NCBI GenBank assembly: GCA_947165795.1
Contig: CAMVBP010000152.1
Coordinates: forward strand, 1 to 5,054
Direction of reading: 5' to 3'
DNA length: 5,054 nt
DNA from: an uncultured Treponema sp.
Lineage (GTDB): Bacteria; Spirochaetota; Spirochaetia; Treponematales; Treponemataceae
Both the position numbers and the translations under genes were made by a program. This document shows, piece after piece, positions 1 through 5,054 of the stretch. Position 1 is the first letter of the stretch, and the number at the start of each line of letters is the position of its first letter. Below the pieces are notes generated by a model. The model ran no database searches. It was not told where the DNA came from and was given only the letters and a program-made list of their open reading frames with translations.

Positions 1-86
1 GTGCCCGGGTAAAGCTTCAAAATAGCTTCTGCCATCACATGAGCGCAGCTGTGTCGTACAGTCTGCAAGTGTTCATCAATAGCCAT
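1..86 (-). CDS. thrS: Threonyl-tRNA synthetase, N-terminal fragment (runs off left edge)
   Basis: Only the first 28 codons are present; the rest lies outside the window. The enzyme charges tRNA-Thr with threonine in the cytoplasm and, through its N-terminal editing domain, hydrolyses mischarged Ser-tRNA-Thr. The visible peptide starts MAIDEHLQTVRHSCAHVMAE and continues to LKLYPG. RHSCAH at residues 11-16 matches the HxxxH zinc/editing motif of bacterial ThrRS (E. coli RHSCAHLL, His73 and His77). In E. coli about 60 residues of TGS domain precede this motif, whereas here it begins at residue 12, so the TGS domain is absent. The start is fixed by a good Shine-Dalgarno sequence, AGAGGT at 98-93, 6 nt upstream of ATG. 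AlaRS and its free-standing editing relatives also carry HxxxH, but the surrounding residues fit ThrRS better. Confidence 0.85.
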   Translation of the reverse strand, partial: MAIDEHLQTVRHSCAHVMAEAILKLYPG

Positions 87-92
87 TTTTGT

Positions 93-98
93 ACCTCT
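93..98 (-). promoter_or_regulatory. Ribosome binding site of thrS
   Basis: On the minus strand AGAGGT is followed by a 6-nt spacer (ACAAAA) and then ATG at 86-84. This supports the short, TGS-less start. It also shows that this genome uses classical Shine-Dalgarno initiation for some genes, unlike the two plus-strand genes hslO and the cyclase. Confidence 0.75.
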
Positions 99-119
99 TT
101 ATTTAAAAAATGTTTTCCT

Positions 120-148
120 ATTATAACGCTTTGATTGTAAGTAATCAA
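120..148 (-). promoter_or_regulatory. Sigma-70-type promoter of thrS
   Basis: On the minus strand there is a -35 hexamer TTGATT at 148-143, a 17-nt spacer, and a perfect consensus -10 TATAAT at 125-120. Transcription should begin near base 113, leaving a leader of roughly 27 nt before the thrS ATG. That leader contains the Shine-Dalgarno sequence but has no room for a T-box riboswitch. The assignment rests on hexamer match and spacing only. Confidence 0.7.
131..148. repeat. Inverted repeat formed by the two divergent -35 hexamers
   Basis: TTGATT at 131-136 and AATCAA at 143-148 are perfect reverse complements separated by 6 nt (GTAAGT). The arms coincide exactly with the -35 hexamers proposed for hslO (plus strand) and thrS (minus strand). 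The symmetry could simply reflect back-to-back promoters, or it could double as an operator for a dimeric regulator. The arms do not extend beyond 6 bp. Confidence 0.6.
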
Positions 149-160
149 TAAATCTACTAT
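131..160 (+). promoter_or_regulatory. Candidate promoter of hslO, overlapping the thrS promoter
   Basis: On the plus strand there is a TTGATT -35 at 131-136, an 18-nt spacer, and a TACTAT -10 at 155-160 (four of six consensus positions). The expected transcription start, about 7 nt downstream of the -10, is near 167. That is inside or immediately before the start codons at 164 and 170, so the mRNA would be leaderless or nearly so. An alternative -10-like TATAAC at 122-127 lacks a well-spaced -35. The weaker -10 makes this call less certain than the divergent thrS promoter. Confidence 0.45.
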
Positions 161-163
161 ATT

Positions 164-1138
164 ATGTATATGATTAAAGCACAAATTACAGATAAAGAGC
201 TTATTGCTCACTTAGATAAAATTGAACCGGATCAGCTTCGAATTTTTACTATGGCTGAAGGACGCATTCGCGGTGCACTTTTTCACGGAACACGTTTTGT
301 AAATCAGATGCGCGCTCAACATAAACTTGGAATCCTGGAAACATATATTCTCGGTCAGGCAAGTCTTTGCGGTGCCCTTACAATTCCTATGATGAAGGAT
401 ATGGAGCATACTTTGATTCGTTATGAAGGAACGGGGCCTGCCGAAGGATACACTATAGAAGCTGATTCAAAAGGTTACCTAAGAAGTTATATACAAAATG
501 AACATATTCCTCTTGATAAGCCTCTTGAAAACTGGAATCTAAAACCGTTTCTTGGACCTGGGAATATTACTTTTTCACGTATCCATAAAGATGATAAATA
601 TCCTCAGAATTCAACAGTAGATGTAGACGGAGAAAATATTGCCCGAGACTTTGCCACATACTTTGCTCAGTCCGAGCAGATTAACACAGCCTTTAATTCA
701 AGCATTCAGTTTGATAAAGAGGGGCGAGTAACCGGAGCCGGTGCAATGTATATTCAGATAATGCCGAAGACTGGCGGTACTGCAGAATTGGGCTCTCAGG
801 TAGACAGTCATCAGGAAGAGGATAAAGATGAAGAAGATTTATTGCGCCGTGTAGAAAATGCATTCCGTGCCTGCCCGAGTATAGGTCTGCTCTACAGCGA
901 AAACGAAGTCGATTCCGAAGATATTATTCTTGGACTGTTCCGCGAGTTTAAGCCGCTTATTACAATGAAGCGCGATATTGTTTTTGACTGCCCGTGCAAT
1001 AAGGAATATTATATTGAACATATCAGAGGACTTCCTGCAAAGGATCTTGAAGACATACGTAAAAACGGACCGGATCCTCTTGAAGTAATCTGCCGTAAAT
1101 GCGGTTCAGTTTATCATATTCCAATAAGCGAAATCTAA
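164..1138 (+). CDS. hslO: Hsp33, redox-regulated molecular chaperone
   Basis: Hsp33 is a cytoplasmic holdase that binds unfolding proteins when oxidative stress oxidises its zinc-bound cysteines. This 324-residue protein shows the family layout. The N-terminal chaperone domain includes HKLGILETYILGQAS at about 53-67 and the SEQINTAF segment at 170-177, followed by FDKEGRVTGAG at 183-193. The C-terminal redox switch carries Cys276-x-Cys278 and, 31 residues later, Cys310-x2-Cys313, which is the CxC/CxxC zinc motif. A very acidic stretch at about 217-225 (EEDKDEED within it) lies in the linker before the switch and makes the protein somewhat longer than the roughly 290-residue E. coli form. The outermost ATG at 164 is reported. 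ATG at 170 gives MIKAQI, which resembles family N-termini better. Neither has a Shine-Dalgarno sequence. It is divergent from thrS and followed 42 nt later by the cyclase. Confidence 0.92.
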   Translation: MYMIKAQITDKELIAHLDKIEPDQLRIFTMAEGRIRGALFHGTRFVNQMRAQHKLGILETYILGQASLCGALTIPMMKDMEHTLIRYEGTGPAEGYTIEADSKGYLRSYIQNEHIPLDKPLENWNLKPFLGPGNITFSRIHKDDKYPQNSTVDVDGENIARDFATYFAQSEQINTAFNSSIQFDKEGRVTGAGAMYIQIMPKTGGTAELGSQVDSHQEEDKDEEDLLRRVENAFRACPSIGLLYSENEVDSEDIILGLFREFKPLITMKRDIVFDCPCNKEYYIEHIRGLPAKDLEDIRKNGPDPLEVICRKCGSVYHIPISEI

Positions 1139-1150
1139 AATAATATGAAA

Positions 1151-1164
1151 ACAGAAAAATCTGT
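1151..1164. repeat. Short inverted repeat upstream of the cyclase -10 element
   Basis: ACAGA at 1151-1155 and TCTGT at 1160-1164 are perfect reverse complements around an AAAA loop. The repeat sits in what would be the spacer of the cyclase promoter, and its last base overlaps the extended -10 TG. No T-tract follows it, so it is unlikely to be the hslO terminator. A repressor-binding site is possible, but a 5-bp repeat can occur by chance in AT-rich DNA. Confidence 0.35.
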
Positions 1165-1172
1165 GGTATAAT
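1164..1172 (+). promoter_or_regulatory. Extended -10 promoter of the cyclase-EFR1 operon
   Basis: TGGTATAAT is a perfect extended -10 element (TGn followed by TATAAT at 1167-1172). No good -35 hexamer lies 16-18 nt upstream, as expected of an extended -10 promoter. Transcription should start around 1179, only 2 nt before the cyclase ATG at 1181, predicting a leaderless or near-leaderless mRNA. It lies in the 42-nt gap after hslO, so the cyclase can be expressed independently even if some read-through from hslO occurs. Confidence 0.65.
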
Positions 1173-1180
1173 TATATATT

Positions 1181-2701
1181 ATGCAAATTGATAAAAAGTA
1201 TATTAAGCATGTTACCTGGTTTTTTGGTCTTGTTGTAATACTTGCAAATATTATTGCAGTTGTCGTTCCTACAATAATCAGATTTCCTATGGGGGATATT
1301 GAAAATATAGTTAAGTGGGAATCTTTTTTAAATTCTAATAAGCTTTCAAACATTTCTCTTGTTGCTGCATTTTTAGTTCCTACAGTATTCTGTTTAAATT
1401 ATTCACGAAGAAATTTAAAGGAAGATGATAAAATACTAAAATCTGTTGCGGAAATTCCTTCCGTATTTTCGCTTTCCTCTGTAATAGGCTGGAACATATA
1501 TTACTTTATCGAAATTCCTTTTGTAATTTATGCAAAAGTTAAACTTGGAATTCATATTTCATATATTTTAATTTCCAGCTGGGCGTTTGCTTTAATTTCT
1601 GGAATGACAGCTTATACAATTTCATTTCTAGGTATTGAGCTATTAAATAGAACTTTGCTCCTTCCAAAGATTTTTCCTAACGGACATATTCAGCATTCAA
1701 AGCATTCTGTAAATCCACATTTTTCTCATCTTCTTGTTTATTGCTGTATGGTTTCTTCTGTGTTCCCGATAGGCCTTCTGCTTGCTAATCATATTTTTAC
1801 ACAGTTAAGAAGTGGAGAAAGTATTCAGATAGGTCTTGTAATAATTTCATCAATGTTTCTTTTCTTTTCTATAGTTATAACTTTTTCGCTTTCTAAAATA
1901 ATATTAAATCCGCTTTCTAAACTTACAGAAACTGCACGGCGAATAAAGGACGGAGATTATAAAACTAAAGTTGATGTCGTTACTGCAGATGAGCTTGGCC
2001 TTCTTGCAGACAGCTTTAATGACATGGCAGCTTCTCTTGAAGAAAAAGAATTCATGCGCGATACATTTGGAAAAATTGTTGATCCTGAAGTCCGCGATTA
2101 TCTTATGAAAGAAAGTAAAGGAATTGAAAGGGGAGGTGAAGTTCGTGAAGTTACGGTTTTGTTCTGCGACATTCGAAGTTTTACTACAATGAGTGAAAAA
2201 ATGTCTGCTCAAGATGTCGTTTCTCTTTTAAACCGATATTTTACCTCACTTGGAAAATGTATTACAAATCACCATGGAATAATTAATAAATATATTGGTG
2301 ATTCTATTATGGCAATTTTTGGTGCTCCAGTTTCTTCTTCTAATCACAGTAATGATGCACTTGCTGCAGCAATTGAAATGAGAAAAGCTCTTTTAGAAAT
2401 TAATGGACAATTTAAAGAAGATGGCTTTCCCGAAATAAAATTTGGAATAGGAATTCATACAGGCTCTGTTTTTGCCGGCACAATTGGCGCCGAAAACAGA
2501 ATGGAATATACAGTAATTGGAGATACCGTTAATACTGCAAGCCGAATTGAATCTTTATGTAAAACATATAAAGTTGATTTACTTTTATCTGAAGAAACGG
2601 TAAACAGAATAAAATCAGAAAATAAAAATGAACAATTTAAATTTATAGATGATGCCCAGATTCGGGGAAAAACAGAACAGATGAAGGTTTATACAATATG
2701 A
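1181..2701 (+). CDS. Membrane-bound HAMP-linked class III adenylate cyclase
   Basis: Predicted to convert ATP to cAMP at the inner face of the membrane. The 506-residue protein has about six hydrophobic segments (approximately 11-33, 57-75, 95-119, 126-153, 183-206, 215-240). A HAMP domain follows (about 238-290, containing the NPLSKLTETARRI and DELGLLADSFNDM stretches), then a linker helix (FGKIVDPEV, 296-304), then the cyclase domain (about 320-485). The metal-binding aspartates are Asp330 (FCDIRSF) and Asp374 (KYIGDSIMAIFG). The purine-specifying pair is Lys370 and Thr444, typical of ATP rather than GTP use. Asn451 and Arg455 in VNTASRIE are the transition-state residues, so the active site looks complete. 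No large extracytoplasmic domain is present, so any signal is probably sensed within the membrane. There is no Shine-Dalgarno sequence; the start abuts an extended -10. The gene overlaps the EFR1 gene by 4 nt. Confidence 0.9.
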   Translation: MQIDKKYIKHVTWFFGLVVILANIIAVVVPTIIRFPMGDIENIVKWESFLNSNKLSNISLVAAFLVPTVFCLNYSRRNLKEDDKILKSVAEIPSVFSLSSVIGWNIYYFIEIPFVIYAKVKLGIHISYILISSWAFALISGMTAYTISFLGIELLNRTLLLPKIFPNGHIQHSKHSVNPHFSHLLVYCCMVSSVFPIGLLLANHIFTQLRSGESIQIGLVIISSMFLFFSIVITFSLSKIILNPLSKLTETARRIKDGDYKTKVDVVTADELGLLADSFNDMAASLEEKEFMRDTFGKIVDPEVRDYLMKESKGIERGGEVREVTVLFCDIRSFTTMSEKMSAQDVVSLLNRYFTSLGKCITNHHGIINKYIGDSIMAIFGAPVSSSNHSNDALAAAIEMRKALLEINGQFKEDGFPEIKFGIGIHTGSVFAGTIGAENRMEYTVIGDTVNTASRIESLCKTYKVDLLLSEETVNRIKSENKNEQFKFIDDAQIRGKTEQMKVYTI

Positions 2702-3462
2702 TTTTATTTTTTTCGGCTACAGGCAATACTGAATTTGCGGCTAAAGAAATTGCCAGATTTACAGAAGATAAATATCTTGATTTGCTGCCAAAAATTCAGG
2801 CAGCTGATTATTCAGAAATTTACTCTGAAAAACCATTTGTAATCTGTGCTCCAATTTATGTCTGTGAAATGCCTGTTTTTATGAGCAGATTTCTAAAGAA
2901 AGTTATATTATCCGGAAATAAAAATGTATACTTTATCTTTACAAGCGGAGGCTACAGCGGTTGTGCCAGCGTACTTGCAAAAGCTATGTGCCGCAAAAAG
3001 CATCTTGTTTATAAAGGTTCTTCAGATATTATTATGCCGAGAAATTATATTGCAAGTGATGCTTATCCTATGCAGGATACAGAAACAGTAAAACAGCGAA
3101 TTTCTAGTGCAAAAGAAAAAATCGTTCAGACTTCGCAGCTTATTAAGTCCGGCGAAAAATTAAAGTCACGGCATGTATTTATTTTTGAATTATTGATAAT
3201 TCTTCCATTTACGCCTTTGTGGATTAAAATTAAATTAACTGCAAAAGATTTTTATGTAAAGGATTCCTGTATAGGCTGTGGAAAATGTGCAAGGCTTTGT
3301 CCTTTAAATAATATTTCCATAACAGATAAGAAGCCTGTCTGGGGTAAAAACTGTACACATTGCATGGCATGTATTTCTAACTGTCCAAAAGAGTCAATTG
3401 AATATGGAAGTATTACAGAAGGAAAGCCACGTTATCTTTTTAAGAAATGGGAAAATGAATAA
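2698..3462 (+). CDS. EFR1-type flavodoxin-like/two-[4Fe-4S] ferredoxin protein
   Basis: A probable cytoplasmic electron carrier of 254 residues combining two modules. The N-terminal half resembles a flavodoxin: FFSATGNT at residues 4-11 is the FMN phosphate-binding loop, and TSGGYSG at 82-88 resembles a second flavin-contact loop. The C-terminal part is a bacterial-type ferredoxin with two complete CxxCxxCxxxCP motifs: Cys191, 194, 197, 201 and Cys219, 222, 225, 229, enough for two [4Fe-4S] clusters. A hydrophobic stretch at about 160-176 joins the modules and may contact the membrane. Electron donor and acceptor are unknown. ATG lies in an ATGA overlap with the cyclase stop, indicating translational coupling; a weak AAGGT lies 9 nt upstream inside the cyclase gene. 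EFR1 is the family name I recall for this arrangement, and its members have no established single reaction. Confidence 0.85.
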   Translation: MILFFSATGNTEFAAKEIARFTEDKYLDLLPKIQAADYSEIYSEKPFVICAPIYVCEMPVFMSRFLKKVILSGNKNVYFIFTSGGYSGCASVLAKAMCRKKHLVYKGSSDIIMPRNYIASDAYPMQDTETVKQRISSAKEKIVQTSQLIKSGEKLKSRHVFIFELLIILPFTPLWIKIKLTAKDFYVKDSCIGCGKCARLCPLNNISITDKKPVWGKNCTHCMACISNCPKESIEYGSITEGKPRYLFKKWENE

Positions 3463-3474
3463 AAGTTAAACTAA

Positions 3475-3504
3475 CTAACGTTTGTATGTTGGCTTATTCT
3501 TTTT
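3475..3504 (+). terminator. Weak candidate terminator between convergent operons
   Basis: On the plus strand, 3475-3481 (CTAACGT) can pair with 3486-3492 (ATGTTGG) as RNA, giving a 7-bp stem with two G-U wobbles and a 4-nt loop. A T-rich run at about 3494-3504 follows. The stem is AT-rich and weak. On the opposite strand the wobbles become mismatches, so it would serve mainly the cyclase-EFR1 transcript. The T-run lies inside the 3' end of psd. Confidence 0.3.
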
Positions 3505-4306
3505 CACCAATCATCTCACCCATTTTTACCGGAGTTTCAATTCCGTTTTGTGAGTTTTGAATTATTTCTTTTTTGATCTGTACTGAATTTTCTTTTAAAA
3601 GCAGAATTATAGTAGAACCGCCGTATTCAAAAAATCCTTTTTCTTTTCCCCGTTCAGCAAATCCTTTTCCTTCAATGTTTACAATTCTTCCAACAAGCAT
3701 TGCGCCAACTTCCATTTGAACAATTTTGCCAAAGGCTTTGCTTTCGATCGTCGTATATTCACGGCAGTTTTCTGTAAATACAGGAAGAGTTTCCAGTGCA
3801 ATTGGTCTTACTGTATGAAGCTTCCCTGAAATAAAAATGTTTTCACTTTTATTGCCGGAATCTGCATAACAGTATCTGTGATAATTATCTACGCAAAGAC
3901 GGAAAACAAGACATAAGCCGTTGTTATATTCAGCGGCAAGTGTTTCATCTTTTAATAGCGATGATACTGTATAAATACTTTGTTTTACTGGAATAACTGT
4001 ATTTTCTTTAACCGGCCATACAGAAAGAAGGCCGTCGCAAGGAGCACATAAATGCAAGGCTTCCATATCAAAATTACGGCGGCCGTCTTTTATTTTTCTT
4101 CTAAAAAATTCATTAAAGGTTTTTATTCCGTCTGTCTGATAATCGTCCAGTTCAATTTTATTTTTGCGGACAAATCCTTTAATTAAAAACGACGAAAGCT
4201 TTGAATCAAGAAAAGCTCCGCAGATTTTTGAGACTGCTCTGGAAGCAAGAATCTTTAAAAATATTCTTCCTGGAACAGTTTTATAAAGAAAAGTAAGGGA
4301 ATCCAT
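3494..4306 (-). CDS. psd: Phosphatidylserine decarboxylase proenzyme
   Basis: Removes CO2 from phosphatidylserine to make phosphatidylethanolamine at the cytoplasmic membrane, using a pyruvoyl group made by self-cleavage. In this 270-residue protein the cleavage site is Gly230-Ser231 in the EYGGST motif, where the textbook E. coli sequence is LGST. Cleavage would give a beta chain of 230 and an alpha chain of about 40 residues. Asp91 (APCDGLL) and His143 (NYHRY) are the recognisable active-site residues. Where E. coli has a second histidine three residues on (HRVH), this protein has Cys146 (HRYC). I recall HRYC-type sequences in other bacterial Psd proteins, so this is probably a subgroup feature rather than damage. 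The gene starts 7 nt after the pssA stop, without a clear Shine-Dalgarno sequence, so translation is probably coupled to pssA. Confidence 0.93.
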   Translation of the reverse strand: MDSLTFLYKTVPGRIFLKILASRAVSKICGAFLDSKLSSFLIKGFVRKNKIELDDYQTDGIKTFNEFFRRKIKDGRRNFDMEALHLCAPCDGLLSVWPVKENTVIPVKQSIYTVSSLLKDETLAAEYNNGLCLVFRLCVDNYHRYCYADSGNKSENIFISGKLHTVRPIALETLPVFTENCREYTTIESKAFGKIVQMEVGAMLVGRIVNIEGKGFAERGKEKGFFEYGGSTIILLLKENSVQIKKEIIQNSQNGIETPVKMGEMIGEKE

Positions 4307-4313
4307 AATTCAA

Positions 4314-5024
4314 TTACTGCTTTTTCATTACAATAAAAATCCATGCAAGCGCAGCTGCTTCTATTATTCCAATGGAAATCATAATTAAAATGCCTTTCAT
4401 GGTTGGCTTTTTAAATTGAATTTTTGAAATAAATAAAAATCCGACAATTCCAAGAAAAATAAAGTAGAGTAGTGTTAAATCAGCACTGCTGAAAATATGA
4501 ATTAAAAGTATAGTCGGGAATACAAGGGCTGAGCTTGTAACAGGAAGACCTAAATAAGTTTTGTTTACGCCACCGCCTTCTTTTTGCTGACGTTCTTCTT
4601 CGAGTACATTAAAATATGCAAGACGAATCATTGCAGCTAAAGAATATAATACGGCAATAAATGTCAGAACTATTTTAATTATTGCAGATTTATCTGCCAG
4701 ATGAAGAAATTTAAAATCAGGGAAAATAGAATATTCAATGCTGCTTCTTAACATTGCAATTCCAATGCAGGCAGGTAAAACTCCAAATGCAATAAGGTCA
4801 GAAAGTGAATCAATCTGAATTCCGAATTTTTTCATCTGTTCTGTACGGTTTTTCTTTGTACGTGCAACTTTTCCGTCAAAGGCATCGCATAACCCGCAGA
4901 ACATTAAAAAGAACATTCCAAGATATGGATGTCCAATGTCATTTAAGCAAAGTATAATTCCGCTGGTTGCAGAAAGCATAGAGAGATAAGTGAGAACTAC
5001 CGTGTAATCATAAAAACCAATCAT
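4314..5024 (-). CDS. pssA: CDP-diacylglycerol-serine O-phosphatidyltransferase (phosphatidylserine synthase)
   Basis: An integral membrane enzyme that joins serine to CDP-diacylglycerol, giving phosphatidylserine and CMP; the downstream psd gene uses the product. The 236-residue protein carries the CDP-alcohol phosphotransferase signature: Asp47-x2-Asp50-Gly51-x2-Ala54-Arg55, then Gly68-x3-Asp72-x3-Asp76 in FGIQIDSLSDLIAFG. All four catalytic aspartates are present. The stretch between Ala-Arg and Gly is 12 residues instead of the usual 8, which I recall also from some Firmicutes-type PssA proteins. Hydrophobic segments at about 8-27, 33-48, 77-92, 112-135, 157-177, 181-199 and 209-232 fit a multi-pass membrane protein. 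The start is supported by a strong GGAGGA 6 nt upstream. Adjacency to psd favours serine over glycerol-phosphate or inositol as acceptor. Confidence 0.93.
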   Translation of the reverse strand: MIGFYDYTVVLTYLSMLSATSGIILCLNDIGHPYLGMFFLMFCGLCDAFDGKVARTKKNRTEQMKKFGIQIDSLSDLIAFGVLPACIGIAMLRSSIEYSIFPDFKFLHLADKSAIIKIVLTFIAVLYSLAAMIRLAYFNVLEEERQQKEGGGVNKTYLGLPVTSSALVFPTILLIHIFSSADLTLLYFIFLGIVGFLFISKIQFKKPTMKGILIMISIGIIEAAALAWIFIVMKKQ

Positions 5025-5030
5025 TATAAA

Positions 5031-5036
5031 TCCTCC
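5031..5036 (-). promoter_or_regulatory. Ribosome binding site of pssA
   Basis: On the minus strand GGAGGA is followed by a 6-nt spacer (TTTATA) and then ATG at 5024-5022. This is the strongest Shine-Dalgarno sequence in the window and sets the pssA start. A TATATA at 5049-5044 could be a -10 element, but the position of its -35 lies at or beyond the window edge, so no promoter is called. Confidence 0.8.
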
Positions 5037-5054
5037 GCCTTTTTATATAAGAGC

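Noticed and set aside
87..119. T-box or other riboswitch in the thrS leader
   Set aside because: The predicted leader is only about 27 nt, far too short for a T-box.
212..1021. Two short minus-strand frames within hslO (212-409 and 839-1021)
   Set aside because: Both are antisense to conserved Hsp33 domains and have no recognisable product.
1135..1353. Minus-strand reading frame across the hslO-cyclase gap
   Set aside because: It is the reverse of the first cyclase membrane segment plus the promoter; its hydrophobic look is a by-product of the opposite strand, with no supporting motif.
1904..2212. A 102-codon minus-strand reading frame inside the cyclase gene
   Set aside because: It lies wholly antisense to the HAMP and catalytic coding sequence, shows no family motif, and its composition (many Phe, Ser, Asn) is what the reverse of AT-rich coding DNA gives.
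1181..2701. Guanylate rather than adenylate cyclase
   Set aside because: The purine-specifying positions are Lys370 and Thr444, the pattern of adenylate cyclases; guanylate cyclases usually have Glu and Cys/Ser there.
3463..3493. CTAACTAAC direct repeat as a mobile-element scar or attachment site
   Set aside because: It is only a tandem 4-bp repeat in a 31-bp convergent gap, with no matching copy, integrase or transposase nearby.

Overview
The window reads as an ordinary chromosomal housekeeping segment from an AT-rich bacterium. I infer a spirochaete, most likely a host-associated Treponema-like organism. The grounds are the style of Hsp33, a threonyl-tRNA synthetase that starts directly at its editing domain, and a multi-pass class III adenylate cyclase. 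This taxonomic call rests on family resemblance recalled from memory, not on a search. No mobile element, CRISPR array, tRNA or rRNA is visible, and coding density is very high.

Layout: (1) Bases 1-86, minus strand, hold the first 28 codons of threonyl-tRNA synthetase (thrS), which runs off the left edge. (2) Bases 87-163 are a short divergent promoter region. The -35 hexamers of two opposed promoters form a perfect 6-bp inverted repeat. (3) Bases 164-1138, plus strand, encode the redox-regulated chaperone Hsp33 (hslO). (4) Bases 1181-2701, plus strand, encode a membrane-bound HAMP-linked class III adenylate cyclase preceded by a near-perfect extended -10 promoter. (5) Bases 2698-3462, plus strand, overlap the cyclase by 4 nt and encode a flavodoxin-like/two-[4Fe-4S] protein of the EFR1 type. 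(6) A 31-bp convergent gap contains a weak terminator candidate. (7) Bases 4314-5024 and then 3494-4306, both minus strand, form a pssA-psd operon: phosphatidylserine synthase followed 7 nt later by phosphatidylserine decarboxylase.

How the genes work together: PssA makes phosphatidylserine from CDP-diacylglycerol and serine, and Psd decarboxylates it to phosphatidylethanolamine, so the right-hand operon is a complete two-step PE pathway. The cyclase and EFR1 protein are translationally coupled, but the functional link between them is not evident. Hsp33 and ThrRS share only a promoter region.

The most interesting observations are regulatory. The likely -10 elements of hslO and of the cyclase both lie within about 3-9 nt of the start codons, and neither gene has a Shine-Dalgarno sequence, which suggests leaderless or near-leaderless mRNAs. 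By contrast, thrS and pssA have clear Shine-Dalgarno sequences. I found no convincing evidence of an undescribed multi-gene system.
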